Program-made: the position numbers and the translations under genes
NCBI RefSeq assembly: GCF_900114415.1
Contig: NZ_FOSZ01000002.1
Location: forward strand, 523,652-587,651
DNA length: 64,000 nt
Reading direction: 5' to 3'
From: Shimia haliotis
GTDB taxonomy: Bacteria; Pseudomonadota; Alphaproteobacteria; Rhodobacterales; Rhodobacteraceae
Notes under the pieces: generated by a model
The model's input: the letters and a program-made list of their open reading frames with translations, nothing else
What the model was told of the DNA's origin: nothing
The model's database searches: none
In this document: piece after piece, positions 8,526 to 18,191 of the stretch
Layout of the letters: the number at the start of each line of letters is the position of its first letter
Position numbering within the stretch: the stretch's first letter is position 1

Positions 8526-10457
8526 TCAGCCCCCGTCGCTCTCGGCGACAAGCTGACCGTCTTTGCGCACCACAACGCCACAGGCCGCGACCTGCTGCCC
8601 GTCATGCGTGATCGCTTGACCGTCGTAGTTGATCAGAAACTCCAGATCGCCAAGCATCCGCCGCCGCAATCCCTCCGACATCGGCTGCACCTTCAGGGCT
8701 GCGGCCTCAGCCACGATGCCCACAATCCGGTCAAACAATGCCTCATCCGGGAACCCGCTCAGATACCAGCGCTTTCCCTCAGCCATCAGAACCGGCGCAC
8801 CGTTTTCCAGCGAAAGCAACGTCTTGGCTGATCCTGACAACCTTTCGCACCAATGATCCACCACGCCGCCCCCCGCAACGGGCATCCCTGCATGCGGCGG
8901 CAGGCTCTCGATCAACTCGACCCGAACATCCAGCCCCGGAACACCCGGCCGACCGCCGTCCGGAATACGGAACTCCGTGGTGATCGCGCCGGTGCGCGGG
9001 CCAAGAACACCAACGGCCCCGGCCGCGTCAATCGCCTCCACCAAAGACGGCTCAAGCGTCGCGAGCCCGGGCGCAAACACGGCCTTGTACCCTGTGAAAT
9101 CGCGGCAATCGCTGTTCACGATATCCACCGACAGCCCCGCGCGGCGCAAAGCGCGATAGGTTGCAAAAACCAGACGGAAATAGTCAAAACCCGCACCCTG
9201 CGGCTGCGTGTGCCACGCCCAATCCGACGCGTAGTCAAACACAATCGCCACAGGCGCCTGCGCAGTTTCTGCATCGGCAAAGGTCTTGACGATTTCGGCC
9301 ACCTGCCGCGCCTCCGCCATGCCCGGCGCCTCACGACCATCGGCCGTTTGCAGACCTGCGTGCATCATCTCTTGCCCCATCGGCGCCTGCCGCCACCGGA
9401 AATAGCTCACCACCTCCGCTCCATGGGCAAAGGCCTCAAGCGACCACAGCGCCACCATTCCCGGTAACGGCGCCGGATTAAACGGTGCCCAATTCACCGG
9501 TCCGGGCTGCTGTTCCATGATCCACCAGCGTCCCTTGCCCACGGCCCGATAAAGGTCATGGTGAAACGCCTGCATGTCAGGATCACCCTGCCGCAGGAAC
9601 CGCGCCTTGTGCGCGTCTGTCGCCTCCAGACGGTCTGACAAAAAGCCGATGGGATAGCTGTCCCAACTCGCGATATCGAGGTCTTCTCCCATCGCGAAAT
9701 GGTCAAATTCCAGAATACGCCCCATATAGTTATGGATCAGAGGCGCATCCGTATGTGCGCGCAGAATGTCCACTTGGTCCTTGTTGAACTGCACGACCTG
9801 ATCGCTTGAGAACCGCCGGAACGCCAGCACATGGCTCGGGTTCGGTTCCGTCACCGTCAGATTGGGCAAGTCGACATCTTCAAACGAGAAATACTCCATC
9901 GACCAAAAGACATTGCCCCACGCCTCGTTCAGCGCCTCGATGGTGCCAAAGCGTTCACGACACCACATCTGAAACGCCACCCGCGCGGGCTCGGAATAGC
10001 TCAAGACCGTGTCATGACATCCATATTCATTGTCCGTTTGCCACGCCACAACATGCGGGTTCGCGCCATAGCGCTGTGCCACAATCTGCGTGATCCGCTT
10101 GCTTTCTTCGCGGTATCCCGCATGGCTGAAACAGTAATGCCGACGAGACCCGAACTTGCGCGGATTGCCATTTTCATCCACCGCCAACATGTCGGGGTGT
10201 TTGTCGATCATCCATCGCGGCGGCGTCGCGGTTGGTGTGCCCAAAATGACCTTCAGCCCAGCCGCCCCAAGCACCTCGATCGCCCGATCCAACCAGTCCA
10301 GCGTCACCGTGCCCGGCACCGCTTCCATCCGGCTCCAGGCAAACTCGCCAATCCGCACCCACGTGATGCCAGCCGCCACCATGTCGGCGGCGTCCTTGGC
10401 CCACATCTCTTCAGGCCAATGTTCGGGGTAATAACACACCCCAAGCTCTTTGCTCAT
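8526..10457 (-). CDS. Beta-galactosidase, glycoside hydrolase family 42
   Basis: 643 residues. The GH42 N-terminal signature GVCYYPEHWPEEMW is at residues 6-19, the acid/base glutamate is in WQTDNEYGCHD (about residue 144), and the nucleophile glutamate is in WWIMEQQPGPVNWAPFNP (about 312). A trimerisation domain and a short beta C-domain follow. There is no signal peptide, so it acts in the cytoplasm on imported galactosides, releasing galactose. It is the last gene of the galactoside operon and its start overlaps the lactonase stop by 4 bp. Confidence 0.93.
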   Translation of the reverse strand: MSKELGVCYYPEHWPEEMWAKDAADMVAAGITWVRIGEFAWSRMEAVPGTVTLDWLDRAIEVLGAAGLKVILGTPTATPPRWMIDKHPDMLAVDENGNPRKFGSRRHYCFSHAGYREESKRITQIVAQRYGANPHVVAWQTDNEYGCHDTVLSYSEPARVAFQMWCRERFGTIEALNEAWGNVFWSMEYFSFEDVDLPNLTVTEPNPSHVLAFRRFSSDQVVQFNKDQVDILRAHTDAPLIHNYMGRILEFDHFAMGEDLDIASWDSYPIGFLSDRLEATDAHKARFLRQGDPDMQAFHHDLYRAVGKGRWWIMEQQPGPVNWAPFNPAPLPGMVALWSLEAFAHGAEVVSYFRWRQAPMGQEMMHAGLQTADGREAPGMAEARQVAEIVKTFADAETAQAPVAIVFDYASDWAWHTQPQGAGFDYFRLVFATYRALRRAGLSVDIVNSDCRDFTGYKAVFAPGLATLEPSLVEAIDAAGAVGVLGPRTGAITTEFRIPDGGRPGVPGLDVRVELIESLPPHAGMPVAGGGVVDHWCERLSGSAKTLLSLENGAPVLMAEGKRWYLSGFPDEALFDRIVGIVAEAAALKVQPMSEGLRRRMLGDLEFLINYDGQAITHDGQQVAACGVVVRKDGQLVAESDGG

Positions 10458-11311
10458 AGGATCACCATATGCTCGGCCTGCCCCTTGGCAACCGCGTCTT
10501 CTGCAAAAACCATCCCGTTTTCCGGTTCTTTCTCAAGCACGTCCGCCGACAGCCCCTCGGCCGCCGTGGTGCAGAACAACGTTGTCAGGTCCGTGCCACC
10601 AAAGGCCGGGCACGACGTGTGCCGCCCGCCGAAGTCCACGGCCCGCGCAAACTGCCCGTTCTCATCATAGGCCGCCACGCGGCTCGCGCCCCATTGCGCA
10701 ATCCAAATGGCGCCATCCGCATCCACAACCGCCCCGTCAGGGTTCAATCCCTCCGCTTTGGTGTCGACATGCACAAAGGCCTCACCTTCCGGCCAGCCAT
10801 CTTCGCCCAGCGCCCAGCGCATCACCTGACCGGTCAGCGTGTCCGCATAGTGCGCCCACTTACCATCCGGCGAAAAACAGATCGCGTTGGTGATCGTCAC
10901 GTTTGGCACAAGCTTGCGCAGCTCGCCGCGATAATATCGATAGATCGCGCCCGCGCCCGCTTCGGCTTGCTTTCCCATCGTGCCGATCCAGAACCCACCA
11001 TAAGGATCCGCACGCCCATCATTGGAGCGTGTCACCGGATTGTCGGCCTCCAGAGACACCAGATACTCTTGCTCGTCTGTGCTCAGGGTGAACTTCCAGA
11101 GCGCAGTCTCACTGGCAAGGATCAGCGTATCTTCATCCACCCAGCCAGCCGCCGACACATGCTCATCAAATTCCCATTCGCGGGCCTCGCCGTTCTCTTG
11201 GCTCAACATCTTTTTGCCAATGATATCAAACCAGAAAAGCTGTTGCCGCACAGGATGCCACAACGGCCCCTCGCCCAGTTCACACACACGGCTGTCAAAC
11301 ACTCGGCTCAT
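10454..11311 (-). CDS. SMP-30/gluconolactonase-family sugar lactonase
   Basis: 285 residues of a six-bladed beta-propeller. The metal ligands typical of the family are seen: Glu in CELGEGPLW (residues 11-19), Asn in TRSNDGRADPYGGFWIGT, Asn in TITNAICFSPDG and Asp in NPDGAVVDADG. It opens aldonolactones; in this operon the likely substrate is galactono-lactone made by the neighbouring dehydrogenase. It overlaps dgoA and the GH42 gene by 4 bp each. Confidence 0.88.
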   Translation of the reverse strand: MSRVFDSRVCELGEGPLWHPVRQQLFWFDIIGKKMLSQENGEAREWEFDEHVSAAGWVDEDTLILASETALWKFTLSTDEQEYLVSLEADNPVTRSNDGRADPYGGFWIGTMGKQAEAGAGAIYRYYRGELRKLVPNVTITNAICFSPDGKWAHYADTLTGQVMRWALGEDGWPEGEAFVHVDTKAEGLNPDGAVVDADGAIWIAQWGASRVAAYDENGQFARAVDFGGRHTSCPAFGGTDLTTLFCTTAAEGLSADVLEKEPENGMVFAEDAVAKGQAEHMVIL

Positions 11312-11913
11312 GGCAGCACCTTGTCATAGGCCGCAACGATGGCGTCCGCCTTGGCGCGGACATCTGCCGCGCTCATGCCGGGTTTATAGATCGCCGAGCC
11401 GATGCCAAATCCGTCTGCGCTGGCATCCACCCACTGGTCAAAATTCTCAGGGCCCGCACCGCCCACGGCAAAGACTTGTGTGCCTTTGGGCAGAACCGCC
11501 CGCATCGCCTTCATTCCGCCCGGACCGGCCATATTGCCCGGGAAAAGCTTGAGCCCTGTGGCGCCCGCTTTCAGAGCCGCAAAGGCCTCGGTTGGCGTAA
11601 ATATCCCGGGCCAGCTTTCCATGCCAAGCTCAGCGGTGCGCGCGATCACTTCGGGGTCGCAGTTGGGCGACACAATCAGCTTACCACCGACCGCATGCAC
11701 GGCCTCAACGTCGGCCACACTCAGAACTGTTCCGGCTCCGATCAGCGCCTCGGCGCCGTGCGCCTCAACCAATTTCCGAATACTTTCCACCGCATCCGGT
11801 GAATTTAGCGGCACTTCGATCTTGGTGACGCCCGCGTCCAGAATTTCGCGCGCAATCGGTAAGATGTCGTCAGGGGTCACGCCCCGCAAAATGGCAATAA
11901 TCGCCCGATCCAT
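11308..11913 (-). CDS. dgoA: 2-dehydro-3-deoxy-6-phosphogalactonate aldolase
   Basis: 201 residues from the ATG at 11913 (MDRAIIAILRGVTPDD), chosen because it lies 4 bp after the dgoK stop; a longer in-frame start at 11955 would overlap dgoK. KDPG/KDPGal aldolase fold: the ILRG segment at the N-terminus, LIGAGTVL, then the Schiff-base lysine strand GGKLIVSPNCDPEVI and GLKLFPGN. It splits 2-keto-3-deoxy-6-phosphogalactonate into pyruvate and glyceraldehyde 3-phosphate, the last step of the DeLey-Doudoroff route. Confidence 0.9.
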   Translation of the reverse strand: MDRAIIAILRGVTPDDILPIAREILDAGVTKIEVPLNSPDAVESIRKLVEAHGAEALIGAGTVLSVADVEAVHAVGGKLIVSPNCDPEVIARTAELGMESWPGIFTPTEAFAALKAGATGLKLFPGNMAGPGGMKAMRAVLPKGTQVFAVGGAGPENFDQWVDASADGFGIGSAIYKPGMSAADVRAKADAIVAAYDKVLP

Positions 11914-11917
11914 AGTG

Positions 11918-12808
11918 TTACCCCAAAAGGTTGCGCGCGGCCGCAAGCCCCGCAATCGTCATTTCCTGACAGTTGGCCACAGACACAAAACCGCCCTGCG
12001 TTTTCAGAGCCTTGGCGTAAATCTCCGACAATTTCGCATCGCCGATCACCGCGATATTCTGGCCCAGCCAATAGGGTCGCGCCGCCGCCAATTCCGCACC
12101 AAGTAAAAGGCCCGACAGACGCGCACGGCCAGCCGCAGCAGGTGTCGCGTTCAACAGGTCATTGGCACGAATACCAAACAACTCCGCACCGATGCTTTCC
12201 GGCCGCGACAACGTTGTGCTCAGCCCGTCCTCAAACGCCGCCTCGTCCCAACCTTCGCCAACCGAATGCTGCAACACCGATGCCTTGGACAAAAGTGCAA
12301 ACATCTCACCCGTCATAAATGTGCGGAAACTCACCACCTCGTCGGCGCTCACATGCACCCATTTGGTGTGTGTTCCGGGCAGACAGATCACCCCGTCCCA
12401 GTTGGGATTTTTCGCCAAAAAGCCAGCAACCTGCGTTTCTTCACCGCGCATCACATCGGCCGGTTTTTCCTGCTTCAGCCCCGGCACGATGAACACGCGC
12501 ACCCGCGCATCCGTGCCTCCGACCAAAACAGCATTGCCCGCCAAGGGCGCGCTCGGCACGGCGCTATAAGGCGCCTCCGCCCAACCCTGCCGCGCGCCCA
12601 CCATGCCACAGGCCACGACATCGGTGACGCCCTCACCCAACCAGTCACCAATCAAAGCCATCAATGCCGGACCGAACTCCGGTTTCTCAAGCCGCGACAT
12701 GCCGTGATCCGACGTCGCCTCTGCCAACACGGTCTCCCCGCGCATGGCAAAGGCCCGCAGGTTCGACGTGCCCCAATCAACCGCAATCCATTCCGCCCTA
12801 ATCGCCAT
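11918..12808 (-). CDS. dgoK: 2-dehydro-3-deoxygalactonokinase
   Basis: 296 residues with the DgoK start WIAVDWGTSNLRAFAM (residues 7-22, phosphate-binding DxGT) and CLPGTHTKWVHV at about 147-158, characteristic of the family. It phosphorylates 2-keto-3-deoxygalactonate with ATP. It sits between the SDR gene (3 bp gap) and dgoA (4 bp gap), as expected for a single galactonate operon. Confidence 0.92.
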   Translation of the reverse strand: MAIRAEWIAVDWGTSNLRAFAMRGETVLAEATSDHGMSRLEKPEFGPALMALIGDWLGEGVTDVVACGMVGARQGWAEAPYSAVPSAPLAGNAVLVGGTDARVRVFIVPGLKQEKPADVMRGEETQVAGFLAKNPNWDGVICLPGTHTKWVHVSADEVVSFRTFMTGEMFALLSKASVLQHSVGEGWDEAAFEDGLSTTLSRPESIGAELFGIRANDLLNATPAAAGRARLSGLLLGAELAAARPYWLGQNIAVIGDAKLSEIYAKALKTQGGFVSVANCQEMTIAGLAAARNLLG

Positions 12809-12811
12809 TGC

Positions 12812-13573
12812 TTACCCCGACACCACGACGCCGCCGTCAACGGCCATTGTCTGTCCTGTCATCATCCGGCTTGCTGTGCTTGCCAGATACAAAGTCGGAT
12901 CAATCATATCCTCAGGCTTCAGATGTTCCTTCAGACACATCCGCTCCATATGCGCGTCCAAATCCGCTGGCTTGGCCCACATATCAAGCTGCTTCTGCGT
13001 CAGAACCCAACCCGGCGCCAGCGCATTCACGCGAATGCCGCGCGGCCCCAGTTCCCGCGCCAGCGAGCGCGTCATGCCGGTGATGCCCGCATTGGCGGTG
13101 GTGTAGATCGGATATCCCGCGTTGCCCATCATATAGCTGATCGAGCTGAAGTTGATCATCGCGCCGCCGACCTCCATATGCCGCGCCGCTTCTTGGCAGG
13201 CAAAGAAGTAAGCCTTCAGGTTCACCTCCTGCATCCAGTCATAGAACTCTTCGTCCACCTCATCGAGCGAATGGCGCTTGTCGTTGGCCGCGTTGTTCAC
13301 CAACACATCCAGCCCGCCATGTTCGCCGACCGCCTGCTGGATGGTTTCGCGCAACCGCGCCACGTCGGAGATGTCGCCCTGCATGAACAAAGGCGTTGCG
13401 CCGTGTTTGCTCTCCATCTCCGCGATGAAATCATCCGCCGCCGAGCGTCCAATGATCGCCACCTTCGCGCCCTGCGTCATGAACCCGTCGGTCAATGCTG
13501 CACCAATGCCGCTCGCCCCGCCTGTGATGTAAACAGACTTGCCTTTGAGATCAGGAAAAATCGTTCCGGTCAT
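12812..13573 (-). CDS. SDR oxidoreductase, probable galactose 1-dehydrogenase (active-site Lys replaced)
   Basis: 253 residues from the ATG at 13573, which overlaps the IlvD-type dehydratase stop as ATGA. Classical SDR fold: TGGASGIGAAL (about residues 18-28), NNAAN (about 90), serines in INFSSISYMMG. The catalytic YxxxK appears as Y-T-T-A-N, with asparagine (AAT codon) where lysine is expected. By position and pathway it would oxidise D-galactose to galactono-lactone. The K-to-N change may mean altered chemistry; the rest of the fold is intact. The substrate is inferred from the operon only. Confidence 0.75.
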   Translation of the reverse strand: MTGTIFPDLKGKSVYITGGASGIGAALTDGFMTQGAKVAIIGRSAADDFIAEMESKHGATPLFMQGDISDVARLRETIQQAVGEHGGLDVLVNNAANDKRHSLDEVDEEFYDWMQEVNLKAYFFACQEAARHMEVGGAMINFSSISYMMGNAGYPIYTTANAGITGMTRSLARELGPRGIRVNALAPGWVLTQKQLDMWAKPADLDAHMERMCLKEHLKPEDMIDPTLYLASTASRMMTGQTMAVDGGVVVSG

Positions 13574-15282
13574 CAGTGGCTCTCCCTTGTAACTGGCCGC
13601 GTGTCCTTGCCGACGAGGAAATCCAGATCGGCGCCTTTGTCGGCCTGCAAAACGTGATCGATATACATGGATGCATATCCACGCGTGTAATGTTTGGGGG
13701 GCTCCTCCCACTCCGCGCGCCGCGCCGCAAGCTCTTCTTCGCTCACCAGCAATTCCAGCACGCCGCCCTTGGCAGAGACCTTGATCCGGTCACCCGTTTG
13801 CACCAGCGCAATCGGCCCGCCCGCCGTAGCCTCAGGCGCCACATGCAGGATCACTGTGCCAAAAGCCGTGCCCGACATGCGCGCATCAGAAACCCGCACA
13901 ATATCGCGCACGCCTTGCTTCACCAGCTTGGCAGGAACAGGCATATCACCCACCTCAGGCATCCCCGGATAGCCTTTTGGGCCACAGTGTTTCAGCACCA
14001 GAATGGAGTTTTCATCCACCGGCAGATCATCGCGATCAATGTTGGCTTTCAACTCTTCGATGCTCTCAAACACATAGGCCTCGCCCTCGTGCTCAAGCAA
14101 ATGATCGGACGCCGCAGAAGGTTTCACAATTGCACCCCGTGGCGCAAGATTGCCCTTCAAAACCCGCAAGCCAGCGGCAGGTTTGCGCGGCGCGTCAAAG
14201 GCGAAAATCACGTCACGGTTATAGGTCTCCGCATCCTCGTAGTAATGCGCAATATCCTTGCCCATCACTGTGGGCGCATCCCGCAGCAAATGGCTCACTT
14301 CCTTCAAAACCGCAGGCACCCCGCCCGCGTAGCAAAAGTCCTCCATCAGGTATTTGCCCGACGGCATACAGTTCACCAAAAGCGGAATGTCAGACCCGAT
14401 TTCAAAATCGCTAAGGTCCAGATCAATCCCCACGCGCCCCGCCAACGCCAGCAGGTGCATCACCGAATTGGTCGACCCGCCCAGTGCCGCATTCGCAACA
14501 ATCGCGTTCTCGAAATTCTCACGTTTCAGCACATCCGACAGCCTCAGGTCCTCATCGACCATCTCGACAATCCGCTTGCCGGTCATATGCGCCAGCGCCA
14601 TGCGCCGCGCATCCACCGCAGGCAGCGAGCCGTTCATCGGCAAGGACAACCCCATGGCTTCAACCAGCGAGGACATGGTCGAGGCCGTGCCCATCGTCAT
14701 GCACACGCCTTTGGACCGGCTCATGCCGCTTTCTGTGGCCATGAAGTCCTTGAGCGTCATATCGCCCGCCTTCACGTCCATCGCAAACTTGCGCACATCG
14801 GTGCCAGAGCCCAGATCGCGCCCCTTCCACTTGCCCGACAACATCGGACCAGAAGAGACGACAATGGTCGGCAAATCCACCGACGCCGCACCCATCAACT
14901 GCCCGGGCGTGGTCTTGTCACAGCCGCCGAGCAGGACAACCCCGTCCATGCCATAGGCGCGGATCGACTCTTCGACATCCATCGACAACAGGTTGCGGAA
15001 CAACATCGCGGTCGGCTTCATCTGGGTCTCGCCGAGGCTCATCACCGGAAATTCCACCGGAAACCCGCCCGCATCCCAAACACCACGTTTCACACCCTCG
15101 GCCAGCTCCCGCAGGCCCGAGTTGCACGGCGTCAGTTCGCTCCACGTATTGCAGATGCCAATCACCGGCCGCCCGTCAAACGCATGATCCGGATAGCCTT
15201 GGTTCTTCATCCAGCTGCGCCGGATAAAGCCGTCCTTGTCCATCATGCCATACCAGCTCTCAGACCGGCGCTTCTTCGTCAT
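13573..15282 (-). CDS. IlvD/Edd-family sugar-acid dehydratase (galactonate/arabinonate type)
   Basis: 569 residues, the length of pentonate/hexonate dehydratases of the IlvD/Edd family. Iron-sulfur ligand regions are [13 protein letters not shown] (about residues 49-61) and [13 protein letters not shown] (about 119-131), with a third cysteine in the [11 protein letters not shown] segment. The start [22 protein letters not shown] resembles L-arabinonate dehydratases. In this operon it would dehydrate D-galactonate to 2-keto-3-deoxygalactonate, replacing the enolase-superfamily DgoD. It overlaps its neighbours on both sides by 1-4 bp. Confidence 0.88.
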   Translation of the reverse strand: MTKKRRSESWYGMMDKDGFIRRSWMKNQGYPDHAFDGRPVIGICNTWSELTPCNSGLRELAEGVKRGVWDAGGFPVEFPVMSLGETQMKPTAMLFRNLLSMDVEESIRAYGMDGVVLLGGCDKTTPGQLMGAASVDLPTIVVSSGPMLSGKWKGRDLGSGTDVRKFAMDVKAGDMTLKDFMATESGMSRSKGVCMTMGTASTMSSLVEAMGLSLPMNGSLPAVDARRMALAHMTGKRIVEMVDEDLRLSDVLKRENFENAIVANAALGGSTNSVMHLLALAGRVGIDLDLSDFEIGSDIPLLVNCMPSGKYLMEDFCYAGGVPAVLKEVSHLLRDAPTVMGKDIAHYYEDAETYNRDVIFAFDAPRKPAAGLRVLKGNLAPRGAIVKPSAASDHLLEHEGEAYVFESIEELKANIDRDDLPVDENSILVLKHCGPKGYPGMPEVGDMPVPAKLVKQGVRDIVRVSDARMSGTAFGTVILHVAPEATAGGPIALVQTGDRIKVSAKGGVLELLVSEEELAARRAEWEEPPKHYTRGYASMYIDHVLQADKGADLDFLVGKDTRPVTRESH

Positions 15283-17345
15283 AACTTCTTTCCTTCAACG
15301 ACCCACATGCGATCCGGAAAGGACCACGGCAGGATCAAACCCTGTTGCATCAACTGCTGCCCAGACAGGACCACCGGCCCCTCTTTCAGCGGTATCGAAA
15401 TCCGGCTCAGATGGCTGGCCTCATCACGGTTGACCAGCTCCACCTCATAAAGTGCGTCCGCCTCCAGCCCCGTCAGGCGCAGCGGACGCGGCATGTTCTG
15501 CACGCCACTCGCGGCCTTGCCGGCAAACATCACAAATTGCGCGCCATCTTCGGCCAATTGCATCTCGGCAATCACGCTGGGATCAGCGCCGTCAAGCCGC
15601 AGAATATCCGCCCGCATCCGCCATTCACGGTTGCCTTTCCACCACGCGGTCACGCGGCCCAAAACCTCGGCTTCCTCATCCGTCAACTCACGCGGGTCCA
15701 TCTCGAACCCCATGTGCCGCTGCGCCGCGACCCAAGCGCGGAACCGGATGTCATGCATGCGTCCCGACGTATGACAATGACGCGGTCCCACATGGCTACC
15801 GGTGATCGCCGCTGGCAAAAACAGCGCCGCATCGTGCTGAATGCGCAACCGCTCCAGCGCGTCGTTGCTGTCGCTCAGCCAAACCCGCTGCGTGTGCTGC
15901 AAAATGCCTGCATCAATCCGCCCGCCGCCCGAAGCACAACTCTCGATCTCCACTTGCGGAAAATCCGCCCGCAGCCGCACCATAAGCGCGTAAATCCCGT
16001 CGCCCTGCGCCGCATCGGCCACCGGCAACAGTCGGTTGTGATCCCATTTGATGTAATCAATGTCATGTGTCGTCAGCACCGCCGCGATCTTGTCGTAAAG
16101 ATAGTCGCGAACCGCAGGGTTGCCGACATCCAGCACCCGCTGCTGCCGCCCTTCCACCTGATCCGTTCGGCCCAAAATCCACTCCGGATGCGCACGCGCC
16201 AGATCGCTGTCCATATTGACCATCTCCGGCTCAAACCAAAGGCCAAACACCATGCCCAGCGACTTCACATGATCAATCAAAGGCGTCAGCCCATCAGGCC
16301 ACTTCCTCGGATCAATGTCCCAATCGCCCAGTGAGGACGTGTCATCGTCGCGCTTGCCGAACCAACCATCGTCCAGCACGAACCGCTCCGCACCCAGTGC
16401 TGCCGCCCGACCCGCAATCGCCGCCAAGGCCGCTAAATCATGGTCGAAGTAAATCGCTTCCCAGCAATTGTAATGCACCGGCCGCGGCCGTTCCGGATGC
16501 GGCCATGTCACCAGCTCATCCCGCAGATGCCGCTGAAACGCCACGGCGCATCCGTTCAGCCCAGTCTCGGAAACCGCCAGATAGACTTTGCCCGTCTCAA
16601 ATGACGTGCCCGCCGCCCGCGTTCCAGTAGCATGACCAAACTGCACCAACCGCCGCCCATCGGGCTGCTCCTCGGCATACATCACATGCCCGCCGGACCA
16701 GCCATAATGCATGGCATAAACCGCGCCCCGTGTATTGGTCGCGCCGGTTTCTGGAAAATACGCAATCGGCGGTGTCTCATGACCGGACCGCCCACCCCGA
16801 GCCTCGCGCATATGGGTGCCAGACCGCCAAGGCGCGCTCTCCACTTGAAACTCGCCAATCCAGCGGCCTGAAAAATCGAGGATTTCTTCGGCAAACTGCG
16901 GCGCAGGCATAGCAGGTGCTGCCAGATGATGTAGCGTGATCTCCGCATCCGACGTCAAGGACGTCGACGCCGCAATCACAGCGCCCTCAGTCGTAAACCG
17001 GAACGTCAGCGTCAGCCCCAGCGCCTCATCACGGCAAACGAACTCGGACCCATCGCCCGACACCAACGCAAACCTCGGATAGATCGCCCCGCCATCGCGA
17101 TAGGCCTTGATCCCCGGCTGCCCCTGATAGCTATCGCCTTCCTCAGGGCACAACGACAACTCAGGCAGCGCATCAATCATCCCGCCCGTCACATCGCGCT
17201 TGGCCGCCGCAAAAACTGCGTTCAAATCTTGCCCCTCAGGCAAAGACGGTCCCCAGTAAACAGCCACAGGAATGCGCCCGCTTGAGGCCAAAACAAGCGT
17301 CTGACCCGGCGCATCAATGCGCCAGGTTTGCATCTTTGGTGTCAC
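15279..17345 (-). CDS. Alpha-galactosidase, glycoside hydrolase family 36
   Basis: 688 residues. GH36 landmarks: FVLDDGWFGKRDDD, then GLWFEPEMVNMDSDL, the nucleophile aspartate in IKWDHNR (about residue 428), ESCASGGGRID, and the acid/base aspartate in WLSDSNDALERLRIQ. There is no signal peptide, so it acts in the cytoplasm on imported alpha-galactosides such as raffinose-family sugars or floridoside (substrate is inference). It overlaps the dehydratase and permease genes by 4 bp each, so it is co-transcribed with the importer. Confidence 0.93.
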   Translation of the reverse strand: MTPKMQTWRIDAPGQTLVLASSGRIPVAVYWGPSLPEGQDLNAVFAAAKRDVTGGMIDALPELSLCPEEGDSYQGQPGIKAYRDGGAIYPRFALVSGDGSEFVCRDEALGLTLTFRFTTEGAVIAASTSLTSDAEITLHHLAAPAMPAPQFAEEILDFSGRWIGEFQVESAPWRSGTHMREARGGRSGHETPPIAYFPETGATNTRGAVYAMHYGWSGGHVMYAEEQPDGRRLVQFGHATGTRAAGTSFETGKVYLAVSETGLNGCAVAFQRHLRDELVTWPHPERPRPVHYNCWEAIYFDHDLAALAAIAGRAAALGAERFVLDDGWFGKRDDDTSSLGDWDIDPRKWPDGLTPLIDHVKSLGMVFGLWFEPEMVNMDSDLARAHPEWILGRTDQVEGRQQRVLDVGNPAVRDYLYDKIAAVLTTHDIDYIKWDHNRLLPVADAAQGDGIYALMVRLRADFPQVEIESCASGGGRIDAGILQHTQRVWLSDSNDALERLRIQHDAALFLPAAITGSHVGPRHCHTSGRMHDIRFRAWVAAQRHMGFEMDPRELTDEEAEVLGRVTAWWKGNREWRMRADILRLDGADPSVIAEMQLAEDGAQFVMFAGKAASGVQNMPRPLRLTGLEADALYEVELVNRDEASHLSRISIPLKEGPVVLSGQQLMQQGLILPWSFPDRMWVVEGKKL

Positions 17346-18190
17346 TTCACGGCCCCCAGTGTGAGGCCTGCAATGAAATGTTTCTGCATCAGGAAGAACA
17401 TCGCCACCGGCGGCAGCGCCGCCACGATCGAGCCCGCACTCATCATGTGATAGGCCGCGCGGAACTGCGCGTTAAAGCTGGTGATACCCGCCGTCACTGG
17501 CTGGCTGTCCGGCCCCTGCGTCAGAACAATCGCCCAGAAATAGTCGTTCCAGATGAAAGTAAAAATCAGCACGGACAACGCCGCCAGTGCGGGCTTCATC
17601 AACGGCAGCACAACATACCAGAAGATCCTGATTTCGCTCACACCTTCCACACGCGCGGCCTCGATCAATTCATAAGGCAACGCGCGGATAAAGTTGCGCA
17701 TAAACAGGGTACAAAACCCCGTCTGGAACGCGATGTGAAACAGCACCAGACCGGCCTTGGTGTCATAAAGCCCGAGGCTCAAGGTCAGGTCGCGCACCGG
17801 CACCATCAGAATCTGGAACGGCACAAAGTTACCGGCCACAAACAGGAAAAAGATCCAGATGTTAGAGCGAAATTTGTAAACGCCCAGCGCAAAACCCGTC
17901 ATCGACGACAGCGCCACCGCCCCGATCACCGTCGGAATGGTGATCATGAAGGAGTTCAACAGATACTGCGGCATGTCGGAGTTGAAAAACACCTGACCGT
18001 AGTTGGTGAACCCTTCAAAACTGCTCGGCACACCCCAGTAATTACCAGCGGTAAAATCTGCATCCGGCTTGATCGAGAACAGCGCCACCGCCAGCAACGG
18101 TGCCAGCCAAAAGAGCAGAGCCACAGGCAATAGAGACTTGTATGCAAACTGCGCCCCTGCGGATTGTTTTTCTATCGGTTTGGGAAACAT
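17342..18190 (-). CDS. Sugar ABC transporter permease, MalG type
   Basis: 282 residues with six membrane segments. The first spans about residues 21-40, a long periplasmic loop follows, and the coupling motif EAARVEGVSEIRIFWYVVLPLMKPALAAL (EAA loop) is near residue 185. It pairs with the MalF-type permease 1 bp upstream and the ATPase encoded divergently at 21405. It carries galactosides through the inner membrane. Confidence 0.92.
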   Translation of the reverse strand: MFPKPIEKQSAGAQFAYKSLLPVALLFWLAPLLAVALFSIKPDADFTAGNYWGVPSSFEGFTNYGQVFFNSDMPQYLLNSFMITIPTVIGAVALSSMTGFALGVYKFRSNIWIFFLFVAGNFVPFQILMVPVRDLTLSLGLYDTKAGLVLFHIAFQTGFCTLFMRNFIRALPYELIEAARVEGVSEIRIFWYVVLPLMKPALAALSVLIFTFIWNDYFWAIVLTQGPDSQPVTAGITSFNAQFRAAYHMMSAGSIVAALPPVAMFFLMQKHFIAGLTLGAVK

Positions 18191-18191
18191 C

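Noticed and set aside
13576..15450. Long plus-strand open frame of over 600 codons
   Set aside because: It is antisense to the IlvD-type dehydratase gene, rich in His, Arg and Gln as expected of shadow frames in GC-rich DNA, and matches no family.
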